A DNA stretch of 64,000 bases from an uncultured Eubacteriales bacterium (GTDB taxonomy: Bacteria; Bacillota; Clostridia; Oscillospirales; CAG-272): NCBI GenBank assembly GCA_934446365.1, contig CAKSDZ010000003.1, forward strand, positions 62,001 through 126,000. Direction: 5' to 3'. Positions 1 through 7,904 of the stretch are shown piece after piece. Made by a program: the position numbers and the translations under genes. How positions within the stretch are numbered: the stretch's first letter is position 1; each line of letters begins with the position of its first letter. Below the pieces are notes generated by a model, which saw only the letters and a program-made list of their open reading frames with translations, ran no database searches and was not told the DNA's origin.

Positions 1-2
1 AA

Positions 3-1181
3 ATCCTCGCACATGTCATTTCGGACAGCATCTGCATGTCCACCTACAAGGCGGCCTCGCAGGGCAGCGCGCACAAGCGCGTGCCGGACGATATCGCGGA
101 AAATCCCGTCATTGTGGGACATGAGTTCTGCGGGGAAATCGTCGCGGTGGGCGCGAAGTGGCGGCATAAATACAAGGCGGGAGACCGGTTTGTCATTCAG
201 CCGGCGCTCAATTATAAGGGGAGCCTTGCCGCTCCCGGCTATTCCTACCGCTATATCGGCGGCGACGCGACTTATATCGTGATTCCGAACGAGGTCATGG
301 AGATGGACTGCCTTTTCCCCTATGCGGGAGAAGCGTATTTCTACGGCTCGCTTTCCGAGCCGATGTCCTGCATTGTGGGCGGCTATCACGCCAATTATCA
401 CGTGAAGCAGGGCACTTATGTTCATGAAATGGGAATCCGCGAGGGCGGCAATTTGGCGATTCTCGCGGGTGCGGGTCCGATGGGGCTCGGGGCTGTCGAT
501 TACGCCGTTCACTGTGACCGAAAGCCCGCGCTTGTCGTCGTCACCGACATCGACACGGCGCGTCTTGACCGCGCGGCGTCCATCGTGACGCCCGAGGAGG
601 CGGCAGCGCAGGGCGTGAAGCTTGTCTATCTGAATACGAACGCCTGCGAGGATGCGGTGGCGTCCCTGCGCGCGCTCACGGACGGAAAGGGCTTCGACGA
701 CGTATTCGTATACGCGCCGGTGCGTTCCGTGGTCGAGATGGCGGACAGCCTGCTTGCGCGCGACGGCTGCCTCAACTTTTTCGCGGGACCGACCGACACG
801 GCGTTTTCCGCGATGTTCAATTTCTATAACGTACATTATTCCGGCACGCATATCGTCGGCACGTCCGGCGGCAACAGCGCCGATATGCTCGAATCCATCG
901 CTATGATGGAGAAGGGCGAGATCGATCCCGCGGCGATGATCACACATGTCGGCGGGCTTGACAGCGTTTGCGAAACGACGCTGAATCTGCCGCATATCAA
1001 AGGCGGCAAAAAGCTCGTGTATACCAACATATCCATGCCGATGACGGCGATTGCGGATTTCGCGGCGCTCGGTGAGACCGACCCGGTATTTGCGAAGCTT
1101 GCCGAAATCGTCGCGGGCAACAACGGACTTTGGTGCGCCGCGGCGGAGCGCTATCTGCTTGCGAATGCGAAACCGATCTGA
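3..1181 (+). CDS. YggP-like zinc-binding dehydrogenase (L-sorbose-1-phosphate reductase type), 5' truncated by window edge
   Basis: The reading frame is open from base 3, so the true start lies upstream of the window; about 393 residues are visible and only about 30-40 appear to be missing. It is a medium-chain dehydrogenase: the zinc/catalytic-domain motif GHEFCGEI is near residue 40, and the Rossmann fold starts at NLAILAGAGPMGLG (about residue 155), followed by VVVTDID. The stretches FDDVFVYAPV, NFFAGPTD, HIVGTSGG and the C-terminal MPMTAIADFA closely resemble my recollection of E. coli YggP and sorbose-1-phosphate reductases, so a phosphorylated polyol or ketose is the likely substrate (inference). 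It sits 58 bp upstream of an aldolase-SDR fusion and a PHP protein on the same strand, probably one operon for catabolism of a sugar phosphate. Confidence 0.85.
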   Translation: MLAHVISDSICMSTYKAASQGSAHKRVPDDIAENPVIVGHEFCGEIVAVGAKWRHKYKAGDRFVIQPALNYKGSLAAPGYSYRYIGGDATYIVIPNEVMEMDCLFPYAGEAYFYGSLSEPMSCIVGGYHANYHVKQGTYVHEMGIREGGNLAILAGAGPMGLGAVDYAVHCDRKPALVVVTDIDTARLDRAASIVTPEEAAAQGVKLVYLNTNACEDAVASLRALTDGKGFDDVFVYAPVRSVVEMADSLLARDGCLNFFAGPTDTAFSAMFNFYNVHYSGTHIVGTSGGNSADMLESIAMMEKGEIDPAAMITHVGGLDSVCETTLNLPHIKGGKKLVYTNISMPMTAIADFAALGETDPVFAKLAEIVAGNNGLWCAAAERYLLANAKPI

Positions 1182-1239
1182 GAATCCTGTTTGTTAAATA
1201 TAAAAAATTCGTCCGACAGCGGACAAGAGGGGGCATTTT

Positions 1240-3201
1240 ATGGAACTTGACGCACTTATTGCGATGTCACACCAATACGGCGCGGATGCGGAATTCGTTC
1301 TCGCCGGCGGCGGCAATACCTCGTATAAAACGGAGGATACCTTATATATCAAGGGCTCGGGCACGAAGCTTGCCGCCATCACGGCGGACGGCTTTGTGAA
1401 AATGGACAGGGCAAAGCTCGCCGAAATTTGGAGCATGACCTTTTCCGCCGATGAAAAAACACGCGAGGCCGAGGTGCTTGCCGCAATGATGGCGGCGCGC
1501 CTTGCGGGCGAGGAGGGGAAGCGTCCGAGCGTGGAAACGCTTCTGCACGACCTGTTCCCGCAGAAGCTGGTGCTTCATGTGCATCCTGCGCTCGTCAACG
1601 GCATGACCTGCGGGAAAAACGGAAAAAATCTCATGGCGGAGCTGTTTCCGGACGCCATTTGGATTCCCTCGACGAAGCCGGGCTATGTTCTCGCTTCGGT
1701 GTGCAGGGAAAAGATGGCGAAGTATCGGGAGAAAACCGGCAAGGACGCGAATCTTTTGTTCCTCGGCAATCACGGCGTGTTCTTCGCCGCCGACACGGAG
1801 GATGGCATCGACGCCCTTGTGACCGAGGTGATGGTGAAGCTGCGCGCGTCGGCGGAGGCTGTGCCGGACAGCAGCGAGGTCCCGTATGACCGCGACATGG
1901 CTTTGCGGCTCGCGCCGGAGCTGCGCATGCTTTATGCGGACGGTGCCGAGGCCTGCGTCAAATTCACGGCGCATCACGATATCCTCGCGTTTGCCGCGGA
2001 GGAAAAGCGCTTCGCGGCGCTTCGCGGCGCGTTCACGCCGGATCATATCGTATACTGCGGAACCTCTCCTCTTTATGTCAAAAACGACGGAGAGGACACA
2101 CCCGAAAGGCTCAAAAAGGAATTTGAAAAGTACATCAAGCATAACGGCACCGCGCCGAAAATCGTCTTTGTGCAGAACGTCGGCATGTTCGCCTGCGGCA
2201 AAACGAAAAAGGAGGCCGATACCGCCGCCGCCCTCTTCGAGGACGCGGTAAAGATTGCGATTTATGCGGATTCTTTCGGCGGCCCGCTTCCGCTCGACGC
2301 GGAAATGACGGATTTCATCAAAAACTGGGAGGCGGAAAGCTACCGCTCGAAGGTATCGCTGAAAGCGGCCGGGTCCAAGCGTCTGTCCGGCAAAATTTCC
2401 ATTGTGACGGGCGCCGCGCAGGGCTTCGGACTCGGCATCGCGCAGGCGATGGCGGAAGAGGGCGCTTATGTCGTCATCGCGGATATGAACGAGACGGGCG
2501 CCTCGGCGACCGCGGCAGCGCTCTGCGAAAAATACGGCGAGGGCGCGGCGATGGCGGTCGGCGCGAACGTATCCGACGAGCAGTCCGTTTCCGATATGAT
2601 CGACAAGACCGTGCTGGCATACGGAGGGCTTGATATCTTCGTCAACAACGCGGGCATCGTGCGCGCGGGAAGCTTGGAGGAGATGACGAAGTCGAACTTC
2701 GAGCTTGTCACGGCGGTCAACTATACGGCGTATTTCCTTTGTGCGAAGTATGCGAGCGTGCCGATGAAGCGTCAGCGCGAATACGCGCCGGCGCGCATGT
2801 CCGATATCATCGAGATCAACTCCAAATCCGGTCTTGCCGGCAGCAATAAGAATTTCGCCTATGCGGGCAGCAAATTCGGCGGAATCGGGCTTACGCAGAG
2901 CTTTGCGTTGGAGCTTGCGCCCTATGGCATCAAGGTCAACGCGATTTGCCCCGGGAATTATCTCGACGGGCCGCTGTGGACGGACCCCGAGCGCGGCCTT
3001 TTCGTACAGTATCTGAAAGCGGGCAAGGTGCCCGGCGCGAAAACCGTGGAGGACGTCAAAAAGTATTATGAGAGCAAGGTTCCGCTCGGCCGCGGATGCC
3101 TGCCGGAGGATATCGCGCGTGCGCTGTTCTATATCGTCGAGCAGAAGTATGAAACCGGTCAGGCGCTGCCTGTGACCGGCGGACAGGAAATGCTGAAATA
3201 A
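1240..3201 (+). CDS. Class II aldolase / short-chain dehydrogenase fusion protein
   Basis: This is a two-domain enzyme of 653 residues. Residues 1 to about 370 are a class II aldolase/adducin fold, with the phosphate-binding GGGNTSYKT near residue 22 and a metal-binding HVHP near residue 112, followed by GNHGVFF. Residues from about 388 are a short-chain dehydrogenase with the NAD motif TGAAQGFGLG, then NNAG and the catalytic YAGSK. The architecture matches the bifunctional rhamnulose-phosphate aldolase/alcohol dehydrogenase family (RhaD/YuxG type), which cleaves a ketose-1-phosphate to DHAP and an aldehyde and oxidises the aldehyde. The exact sugar cannot be read from sequence. The ATG follows an AAGAGGGGG ribosome site. 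It is flanked closely by a polyol dehydrogenase and a PHP protein, which fits one pathway. Confidence 0.9.
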   Translation: MELDALIAMSHQYGADAEFVLAGGGNTSYKTEDTLYIKGSGTKLAAITADGFVKMDRAKLAEIWSMTFSADEKTREAEVLAAMMAARLAGEEGKRPSVETLLHDLFPQKLVLHVHPALVNGMTCGKNGKNLMAELFPDAIWIPSTKPGYVLASVCREKMAKYREKTGKDANLLFLGNHGVFFAADTEDGIDALVTEVMVKLRASAEAVPDSSEVPYDRDMALRLAPELRMLYADGAEACVKFTAHHDILAFAAEEKRFAALRGAFTPDHIVYCGTSPLYVKNDGEDTPERLKKEFEKYIKHNGTAPKIVFVQNVGMFACGKTKKEADTAAALFEDAVKIAIYADSFGGPLPLDAEMTDFIKNWEAESYRSKVSLKAAGSKRLSGKISIVTGAAQGFGLGIAQAMAEEGAYVVIADMNETGASATAAALCEKYGEGAAMAVGANVSDEQSVSDMIDKTVLAYGGLDIFVNNAGIVRAGSLEEMTKSNFELVTAVNYTAYFLCAKYASVPMKRQREYAPARMSDIIEINSKSGLAGSNKNFAYAGSKFGGIGLTQSFALELAPYGIKVNAICPGNYLDGPLWTDPERGLFVQYLKAGKVPGAKTVEDVKKYYESKVPLGRGCLPEDIARALFYIVEQKYETGQALPVTGGQEMLK

Positions 3202-3222
3202 TAAGAGAGGATTGAATCGATT

Positions 3223-4506
3223 ATGCAGCTTGAACGCCTCATTGAGGGACTGAACGCCCCCGCACGGGAGGACCGGCTCGCGGCACTTGCCGAGGTTTAT
3301 GAAATGAGCGTGCGCGGGGAGATCCCGACCCCGGAAAAGACGGATTTCGTCAACAATCATATCCATACCATTTATTCATTTTCTCCGTATTCTCCGACGA
3401 AGGCGGTCTATATGGCGTGGCAGAACGGTCTTGCCACGGCGGGAATCATGGATCATGATTCGCTTTCCGGCGCGAAGGAATTTCTTGCGGCGGCGAAGAT
3501 TGTCGGGCTTCCCGTCACGGTCGGCATGGAATGCCGCGCGTCCATGCGGCATACCAGACTTGACGGACTGCGCATCAACAATCCCGACCAGAAGTCGATC
3601 GCATATGTGGCGCTGCACGGCGTGCCGCATCAGAATATCGACGTTTTGAACGATCTTTTCGCTTATTACCGTTTCTGCCGCAACAAGCGCAATCGGAAGA
3701 TGTGCGATAACATCACGGAATTGATGCGGCCGTATGGCATATCGCTGGATTTCGACCGCGATGTGTATCCGATTTCCAAGGCCGACGAGGGCGGCAGCAT
3801 CACGGAGCGCCACATTTTGTTTGCGCTGACGAAAAAGATTACGGAAAAATACCGCACACCGCCGCAGGTTGTCGCATTTTTGACGGAGGATATGAAAATC
3901 CCCGTTTCCGACAAGGTGAAAAAGCAGATTCTCGCGGGCGAGGAAACGCCGGACTTCTATGAATATGACATTCTCGGCGCTCTGAAAAGCAATTTGGTGG
4001 AAAAGTTTTATATTCCCGCGGAGGCGGAATGCCCCGACATCTATGAACTGGAAAAGATCTGCCGCGAATGCGGCGTCGTGCTCGCCTATGCCTATCTCGG
4101 AGACGTCGGCGTCTCCATTACGGGCGACAAAAAGGCGCAGCGCTTCGAGGACGGCTATACCGACCTGCTTTTTGCGGAGATCGAGCGCATCGGCTTCAAC
4201 GCCGTAACCTATATGCCCAGCCGCAATACGGAGGAGCAGCTGCGCGAGATTATGGAGCTTTGCGACCGGCATAAGCTCTTCCAGATCAGCGGGGAGGATA
4301 TCAACTCGCCCAGGCAGTCGTTCCTTTGCCATGCGATGAAGGCGGATATGTTCGCGCATCTGTCCGATGCGGCCTACGCGCTCATCGGGCATGAGAAGGA
4401 GGCGACGAAAAACCTCGATAGGGCGATGTTTTCGCCCGCCGTGTGCCGCGAGATGCCGAGCCTCGGCGAGCGGTGCGCATATTTCAAGGGAAAAGCCTTA
4501 GACTGA
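3223..4506 (+). CDS. PHP-domain phosphoesterase-like protein
   Basis: The 427-residue product has a PHP metal site: HIHTIYSF near residue 47, then GIMDHDSLSGA near residue 75 and VGMECR near residue 100, giving His and Asp ligands for a di- or trinuclear metal centre. PHP domains hydrolyse phosphoesters; the family members that travel with aldolase-SDR and sorbitol-type dehydrogenase genes are mostly uncharacterised, so the substrate is an inference (a sugar phosphate). It lies 21 bp after the aldolase fusion with a GAGAGGA site, so it is very probably co-transcribed. Its last codons are part of a 75-bp sequence that is repeated 695 bp downstream, on the far side of an A+T-rich insertion. Confidence 0.85.
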   Translation: MQLERLIEGLNAPAREDRLAALAEVYEMSVRGEIPTPEKTDFVNNHIHTIYSFSPYSPTKAVYMAWQNGLATAGIMDHDSLSGAKEFLAAAKIVGLPVTVGMECRASMRHTRLDGLRINNPDQKSIAYVALHGVPHQNIDVLNDLFAYYRFCRNKRNRKMCDNITELMRPYGISLDFDRDVYPISKADEGGSITERHILFALTKKITEKYRTPPQVVAFLTEDMKIPVSDKVKKQILAGEETPDFYEYDILGALKSNLVEKFYIPAEAECPDIYELEKICRECGVVLAYAYLGDVGVSITGDKKAQRFEDGYTDLLFAEIERIGFNAVTYMPSRNTEEQLREIMELCDRHKLFQISGEDINSPRQSFLCHAMKADMFAHLSDAAYALIGHEKEATKNLDRAMFSPAVCREMPSLGERCAYFKGKALD

Positions 4507-4566
4507 CAATCGGCATACAAAAGGGGAGCGGTATACATTCCCCTTTGTTTGTATGATTTTGGGAAA
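4492..4566 (+). repeat. 75-bp direct repeat, copy 1 (PHP gene 3' end plus terminator)
   Basis: This block carries the last five codons of the PHP gene and a hairpin (AAAGGGGAG / TTCCCCTTT) followed by a T-rich tail, so it is probably the native terminator of the operon. The same 75 bp recurs at 5187-5261 with only two mismatches. The two copies bracket an A+T-rich segment with one intact gene. Confidence 0.9.
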
Positions 4567-4589
4567 GACCGGTCATTGAGAGGACATAT

Positions 4590-5126
4590 ATGGAAACAAT
4601 TATTCATTTTGACAATGAAGATGGGAAAGTAGATCGCTGTGCCCAGTCTGTTTATGATGACTTTATCGATTATGCATTTTCCGAATCGGATTTCTTTATG
4701 TTGGTATATGTCAATTATTATGGAAAAGGTTATACAAAAGTTATGAAAGCTTTCAGAGATGCCTTGTGTCCATTCAAGGTAAAGAGTCGGACAGACCCAA
4801 ATTGGCCGGGAACTTTGGGTCAATATTGTCCCAATACCACATATAAGGTTGTATTTTATCGGAATGATGTAAAAGCAAAAGATGTGTTAAAAAGAGTGGA
4901 TCGACTAAGTGCGTGGTCATGCCCTTCATACCCGCAAGATCTTGCATTTTTTAAGGGAAATGTATGTTGGGCTTATTCGGTAGGACATGAAAAAATTGCG
5001 GCGATTATCAATCCTACGGATAACGACATTTGCTTTTTAGAGGAACATGGTCTTGCGTCCCGTGCTGATATCGTTAAAAGCAAAGAAAATTATTATGAGG
5101 CTTATCATGAAAGTTTGATAAGTTAA
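4590..5126 (+). CDS. Hypothetical protein, A+T-rich cargo gene
   Basis: I do not recognise this 178-residue protein. It has no signal peptide or membrane segment and is rich in Tyr, Phe and Asp, with a central SAWSCPSYPQDLAFF stretch. The ATG follows GAGAGGA at good spacing. Base composition and codon use are much more A+T-rich than in the flanking operon, and the gene lies between two copies of a 75-bp repeat that duplicates the 3' end of the upstream PHP gene, so it looks horizontally acquired. Size, cytosolic character and location would suit a defence, toxin-immunity or orphan accessory gene, but nothing in the sequence proves any of these. Confidence 0.7.
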   Translation: METIIHFDNEDGKVDRCAQSVYDDFIDYAFSESDFFMLVYVNYYGKGYTKVMKAFRDALCPFKVKSRTDPNWPGTLGQYCPNTTYKVVFYRNDVKAKDVLKRVDRLSAWSCPSYPQDLAFFKGNVCWAYSVGHEKIAAIINPTDNDICFLEEHGLASRADIVKSKENYYEAYHESLIS

Positions 5127-5152
5127 TGTAACAGGTGGTATTTGAAAAAATA

Positions 5153-5251
5153 ATGGAACACAATACTTTTTGTCAAGAACTTATAGAAAGCCTTGGACTG
5201 ACAATCGGCATACAAAAGGGGAGCGGTATACACTCCCCTTTGTTTGTATGA
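5153..5251 (+). pseudogene. Short reading frame running into the repeat, possible truncated gene
   Basis: An ATG with a weak GGTGG site opens a 32-codon frame (starting MEHNTFCQELIESLGL) whose second half is read out of the 75-bp repeat, ending at TGA inside it. The first ten or so codons look protein-like, the rest is terminator sequence. The simplest reading is the 5' stub of a gene cut off when the repeat copy was created. Chance is also possible. Confidence 0.25.
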
Positions 5252-5261
5252 TTTTGGGAAA
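5187..5261 (+). repeat. 75-bp direct repeat, copy 2
   Basis: This matches 4492-4566 at 73 of 75 positions. One of the two differences turns TTCCCC into CTCCCC, which completes the hairpin stem, so this copy should also terminate transcription. Here it follows no intact gene. Confidence 0.9.
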
Positions 5262-5354
5262 CGAAAACAGCAAAATTGAGAATAGCCTGCGAGGATTCAT
5301 ATCTTTGGTGGATTGGATAGAATGACTCGCGGCAAACTGGGAGGGATTTTGCGT

Positions 5355-6035
5355 ATGATTTTAACAGTACACGGGGATATCCCGGCCGGAGAAACTTTTA
5401 TGTTTTCCGTAGGCGGAGCTACAAAAGAGATAGATGATTCCATAAGGGATATTTCTTTTGTTTTAAATATACCCGGTGAATATATTCTTGAATTTGAACA
5501 AAAACCCAAAAAGCGATATCATAAAGTCATATCCACTCTGTTTTTTATCATAACAATGCTGATTCAAGGCGTTTTTCATATATTTTTTATGGATATTTCG
5601 TCTGAATGGTATAAGAGAGTACAGCCATATCGGATCAAAGGCCGTATGAAAGTGAATATGACTGAGAACCAGATGATCAGTCTTTCCTGTTCTGAGGCGC
5701 GCTATAATGACTTCGGCAGATGGATAAAACCTAAATGTGTTGTTTCTGAATCCAATGAGGTGGATATTATATATTTAAACAATGGAAATGATTTTAAAGA
5801 CAAATATTTGATTTATATAAAACGACTTATCTCAGTTGCCGGTGTGGGAATCACTTTGTTTGTCTGCCTTTTGGTGAATTCCTTAAAAGCAAATATAATA
5901 AGTGCAAGCATCGTATTATCCATCTGCTTGATATTCACTGTGATCGTATCGATGGTTCTTATCATTTCTCAATATAAAAAGATGATCAAGCTATACAATG
6001 ATTTTTGTGATCATTTTATTACGGATAAAGACTGA
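5355..6035 (+). CDS. Hypothetical membrane protein, A+T-rich
   Basis: The frame is open from a TTG at 5313, but the ATG at 5355 has a clear GGGAGGG site nine bases upstream and is preferred, giving 226 residues. Three hydrophobic segments are visible: one around residues 62-80 (VISTLFFIITMLIQGVF) and two close together near residues 160-205. The N-terminal part (ILTVHGDIPAGETFMFSVGG, then FEQKPKKRYHK) looks like a small soluble beta-rich domain before the first membrane segment. I do not recognise the family. Composition is A+T-rich like the preceding cargo gene, so it probably belongs to the same acquired patch although it lies outside the direct repeats. Confidence 0.7.
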   Translation: MILTVHGDIPAGETFMFSVGGATKEIDDSIRDISFVLNIPGEYILEFEQKPKKRYHKVISTLFFIITMLIQGVFHIFFMDISSEWYKRVQPYRIKGRMKVNMTENQMISLSCSEARYNDFGRWIKPKCVVSESNEVDIIYLNNGNDFKDKYLIYIKRLISVAGVGITLFVCLLVNSLKANIISASIVLSICLIFTVIVSMVLIISQYKKMIKLYNDFCDHFITDKD

Positions 6036-6267
6036 AATAAACGATTTTACAGGAATCATAACATTTTATCATCTTTCAAAATTTAATAAAATTGGCATAT
6101 TTGTGCGCGTTTCATTTTTGTATAAACTTCCGTTTGCGTCAAATACTATGTGTGACAATCAAAGTTTGGAGAGAGAGCCTCCTGCAAAATTTTTATCCAT
6201 GCTTGCTGTGTCCCGCCGGACTGGGTGCTTTTTCTCCGACTGACTGAAAGGATCATAAAAACAATCA

Positions 6268-6879
6268 ATGAAACGCTTCATAAAAACACTTTCGCTCATT
6301 TTGGTATTTGTCATCGTATGCGGCATCGGCGTTTCCGCCGCCGGAAGCGTCAAGTATACGGTGGTATCCGGCGATTCCATGTGGAAGATCGCCGTGAAAT
6401 ATCAGATCGGGCTTTCCGAAATCATCTCGGCAAATCCGCAGATCAAAAATCCGAACCTGATCTATCCCGGAGATGTGCTGACGATTCCGCAGCTCGATAC
6501 GTCCGTACTCTCCTTTGAGGAGGAGGTCGTCAGACTGACCAATGAAAAGCGTGCGGCCTACGGGCTTTCCGCGCTGACGATTAACTGGGAGCTTTCCCGT
6601 GTTGCCCGCTATAAATCGCAGGATATGCATGACCTCGGTTATTTTTCGCATACCAGCCCGACCTACGGCTCACCGTTCGATATGATGAAAAGCTTCGGCA
6701 TCTCCTATCGTGCGGCAGGTGAGAACATCGCTAAGGGACAGACAACGCCCGCGGCGGTTGTGAACGCTTGGTGGAATTCCGCGGGGCATCGCCAAAATAT
6801 GCTGAACGCTTCGTATACGCAAATCGGCGTCGGATACGTTGCCGACGGCAAATACTGGACACAAATGTTTATCGGCTGA
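6268..6879 (+). CDS. Secreted LysM and CAP-domain protein (YkwD/SafA-like)
   Basis: A 203-residue exported protein. Residues 1-24 are a signal peptide ending at VSAAG. Residues 27-72 are one LysM peptidoglycan-binding module (YTVVSGDSMWKIA ... NPNLIYPGDVLTIP). Residues 84-203 are a bacterial CAP/SCP domain with the typical LTNEKRAAYGLSALTIN start, YFSHTSP, AAGENIAKGQ and WWNSAGHRQNML. The combination is common in spore-forming Firmicutes, where related proteins are associated with cell wall or spore coat; the biochemical activity of bacterial CAP domains is not settled. The ribosome site (AAAGGA) is somewhat far from the ATG. The gene stands alone and ends in a strong hairpin. Confidence 0.88.
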   Translation: MKRFIKTLSLILVFVIVCGIGVSAAGSVKYTVVSGDSMWKIAVKYQIGLSEIISANPQIKNPNLIYPGDVLTIPQLDTSVLSFEEEVVRLTNEKRAAYGLSALTINWELSRVARYKSQDMHDLGYFSHTSPTYGSPFDMMKSFGISYRAAGENIAKGQTTPAAVVNAWWNSAGHRQNMLNASYTQIGVGYVADGKYWTQMFIG

Positions 6880-6888
6880 AAAAATTCG

Positions 6889-6916
6889 GACCGCCGCGCA
6901 TCGCGCGGCGGTCTTT
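6889..6916 (+). terminator. Intrinsic terminator after LysM-CAP gene
   Basis: An 11-bp perfect G+C-rich stem (GACCGCCGCGC with loop ATC) is followed by a short T run nine bases after the stop codon. Confidence 0.8.
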
Positions 6917-7073
6917 GCGTCTGCCGGTTCGGCTCCCATATTTTATAACGGGAGACAATACGTATATTCAACCTTATATAAAAAATGAGTGTGTTGTGCT
7001 TGGCGCCGATATGAGGACGGGAAAGAGAAGTGAGCACGGGTGGCATTCTTGTGAGATGTTGTCGTGAAAAATA

Positions 7074-7113
7074 GAAAAACTGCCGAGAAATCCAATTCCC
7101 GGCAGTTTTTTTA
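7074..7113 (-). terminator. Bidirectional terminator at 3' end of the purA-SDR unit
   Basis: The stem CTGCCG...CGGCAG is flanked by A5 on the left and T8 on the right, so it can stop transcription on either strand. On the minus strand it sits just past the SDR stop codon. Confidence 0.75.
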
Positions 7114-7120
7114 TGGCTTT

Positions 7121-7855
7121 TTATCTTATAAATCCCCCGTCCACGGTGAGTACCTGTCCCGTGATGAAGGATGCCGCCTCATCAGCGAGGAAAAACACGC
7201 TTTTGGCCACGTCCTCCGGTGTGCCGAGACGGCCGAGCGGCGTTTTTTCCGCAAGCGCACCCAGCGTGTCCGCATCATAGCAGGCGTTCATGTCGGTATC
7301 GATGACGCCGGGCGCTATCGCATTGACGCGGATATGGGAGGGAGCGAGTTCTCCGGCAAGTGCCTTTGTGAAGCCGATGACCGCCGCCTTTGAGGCGGAA
7401 TAGGCGACCTCGCCGGCTGCGCCGGTGATTCCCCACATGGAGGAAATGTTGACGATAGAACCGCCGCCCGCGGCAATCATTTCCTTTGCCGCAGCCTGCG
7501 TGAGGAAAAACATGCCCTTCATATTGACATCAAAAAGGCGGTCATAGTCCGCCTCGGCGGTTTCGGTGAACAGAGCGGGCAGGGCGACGCCGGCGTTATT
7601 CACCAGAGCGTCGATGTGCCCGAATTCCATCATCGCCTTGGAGACCGTGCGGCGACAGTCGGAAAGGTCGGCGACCTCCATTTGAAAGGGAAGCGCACGT
7701 CCTCCTGCGGCGGAAACCGCACGGCAAACGTCTGCGGCGTCGTCCGCGCTGCGGCGGTAGCAGACGAGCACCTGATAGCCGTTTTTGGCAAATTCGAGAG
7801 CGCAGGCGCGTCCGATGCCGCGCGAGGCTCCTGTGATGATCACACTTTTAGCCAT
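7121..7855 (-). CDS. Short-chain dehydrogenase, 3-oxoacyl-ACP reductase (FabG) type
   Basis: The 244-residue protein is a classical SDR: TGASRGIG at residues 8-15, NNAG near 88, a catalytic Ser around 139 and YSASK near 152, ending with ITGQVLTVDGGF. This pattern is typical of FabG-like NADPH-dependent beta-ketoacyl-ACP reductases, but there is no fatty acid synthesis gene nearby, so the substrate is open and a non-FASII carbonyl reductase is equally possible. It is 49 bp downstream of purA on the same strand, separated by a hairpin, so it may be partly co-transcribed. The ribosome site (TGAAGA) is weak. Confidence 0.85.
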   Translation of the reverse strand: MAKSVIITGASRGIGRACALEFAKNGYQVLVCYRRSADDAADVCRAVSAAGGRALPFQMEVADLSDCRRTVSKAMMEFGHIDALVNNAGVALPALFTETAEADYDRLFDVNMKGMFFLTQAAAKEMIAAGGGSIVNISSMWGITGAAGEVAYSASKAAVIGFTKALAGELAPSHIRVNAIAPGVIDTDMNACYDADTLGALAEKTPLGRLGTPEDVAKSVFFLADEAASFITGQVLTVDGGFIR

Positions 7856-7865
7856 TCTTCAAATA

Positions 7866-7890
7866 TTGCCGCAGGGGAACCCTGCGGCAA
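7866..7890 (-). terminator. Hairpin between purA and the SDR gene
   Basis: A perfect 11-bp stem (TTGCCGCAGGG, loop GAA) lies just after the purA stop. On the minus strand no T tract follows, so it may be a partial terminator or an RNA-stabilising element; the T-rich side faces the plus strand. Confidence 0.5.
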
Positions 7891-7904
7891 CCTTTCTTTT
7901 GTTT

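Noticed and set aside
1342..3366. Minus-strand open frame opposite the aldolase-SDR gene
   Set aside because: Antisense shadow of a two-domain enzyme with clear motifs.
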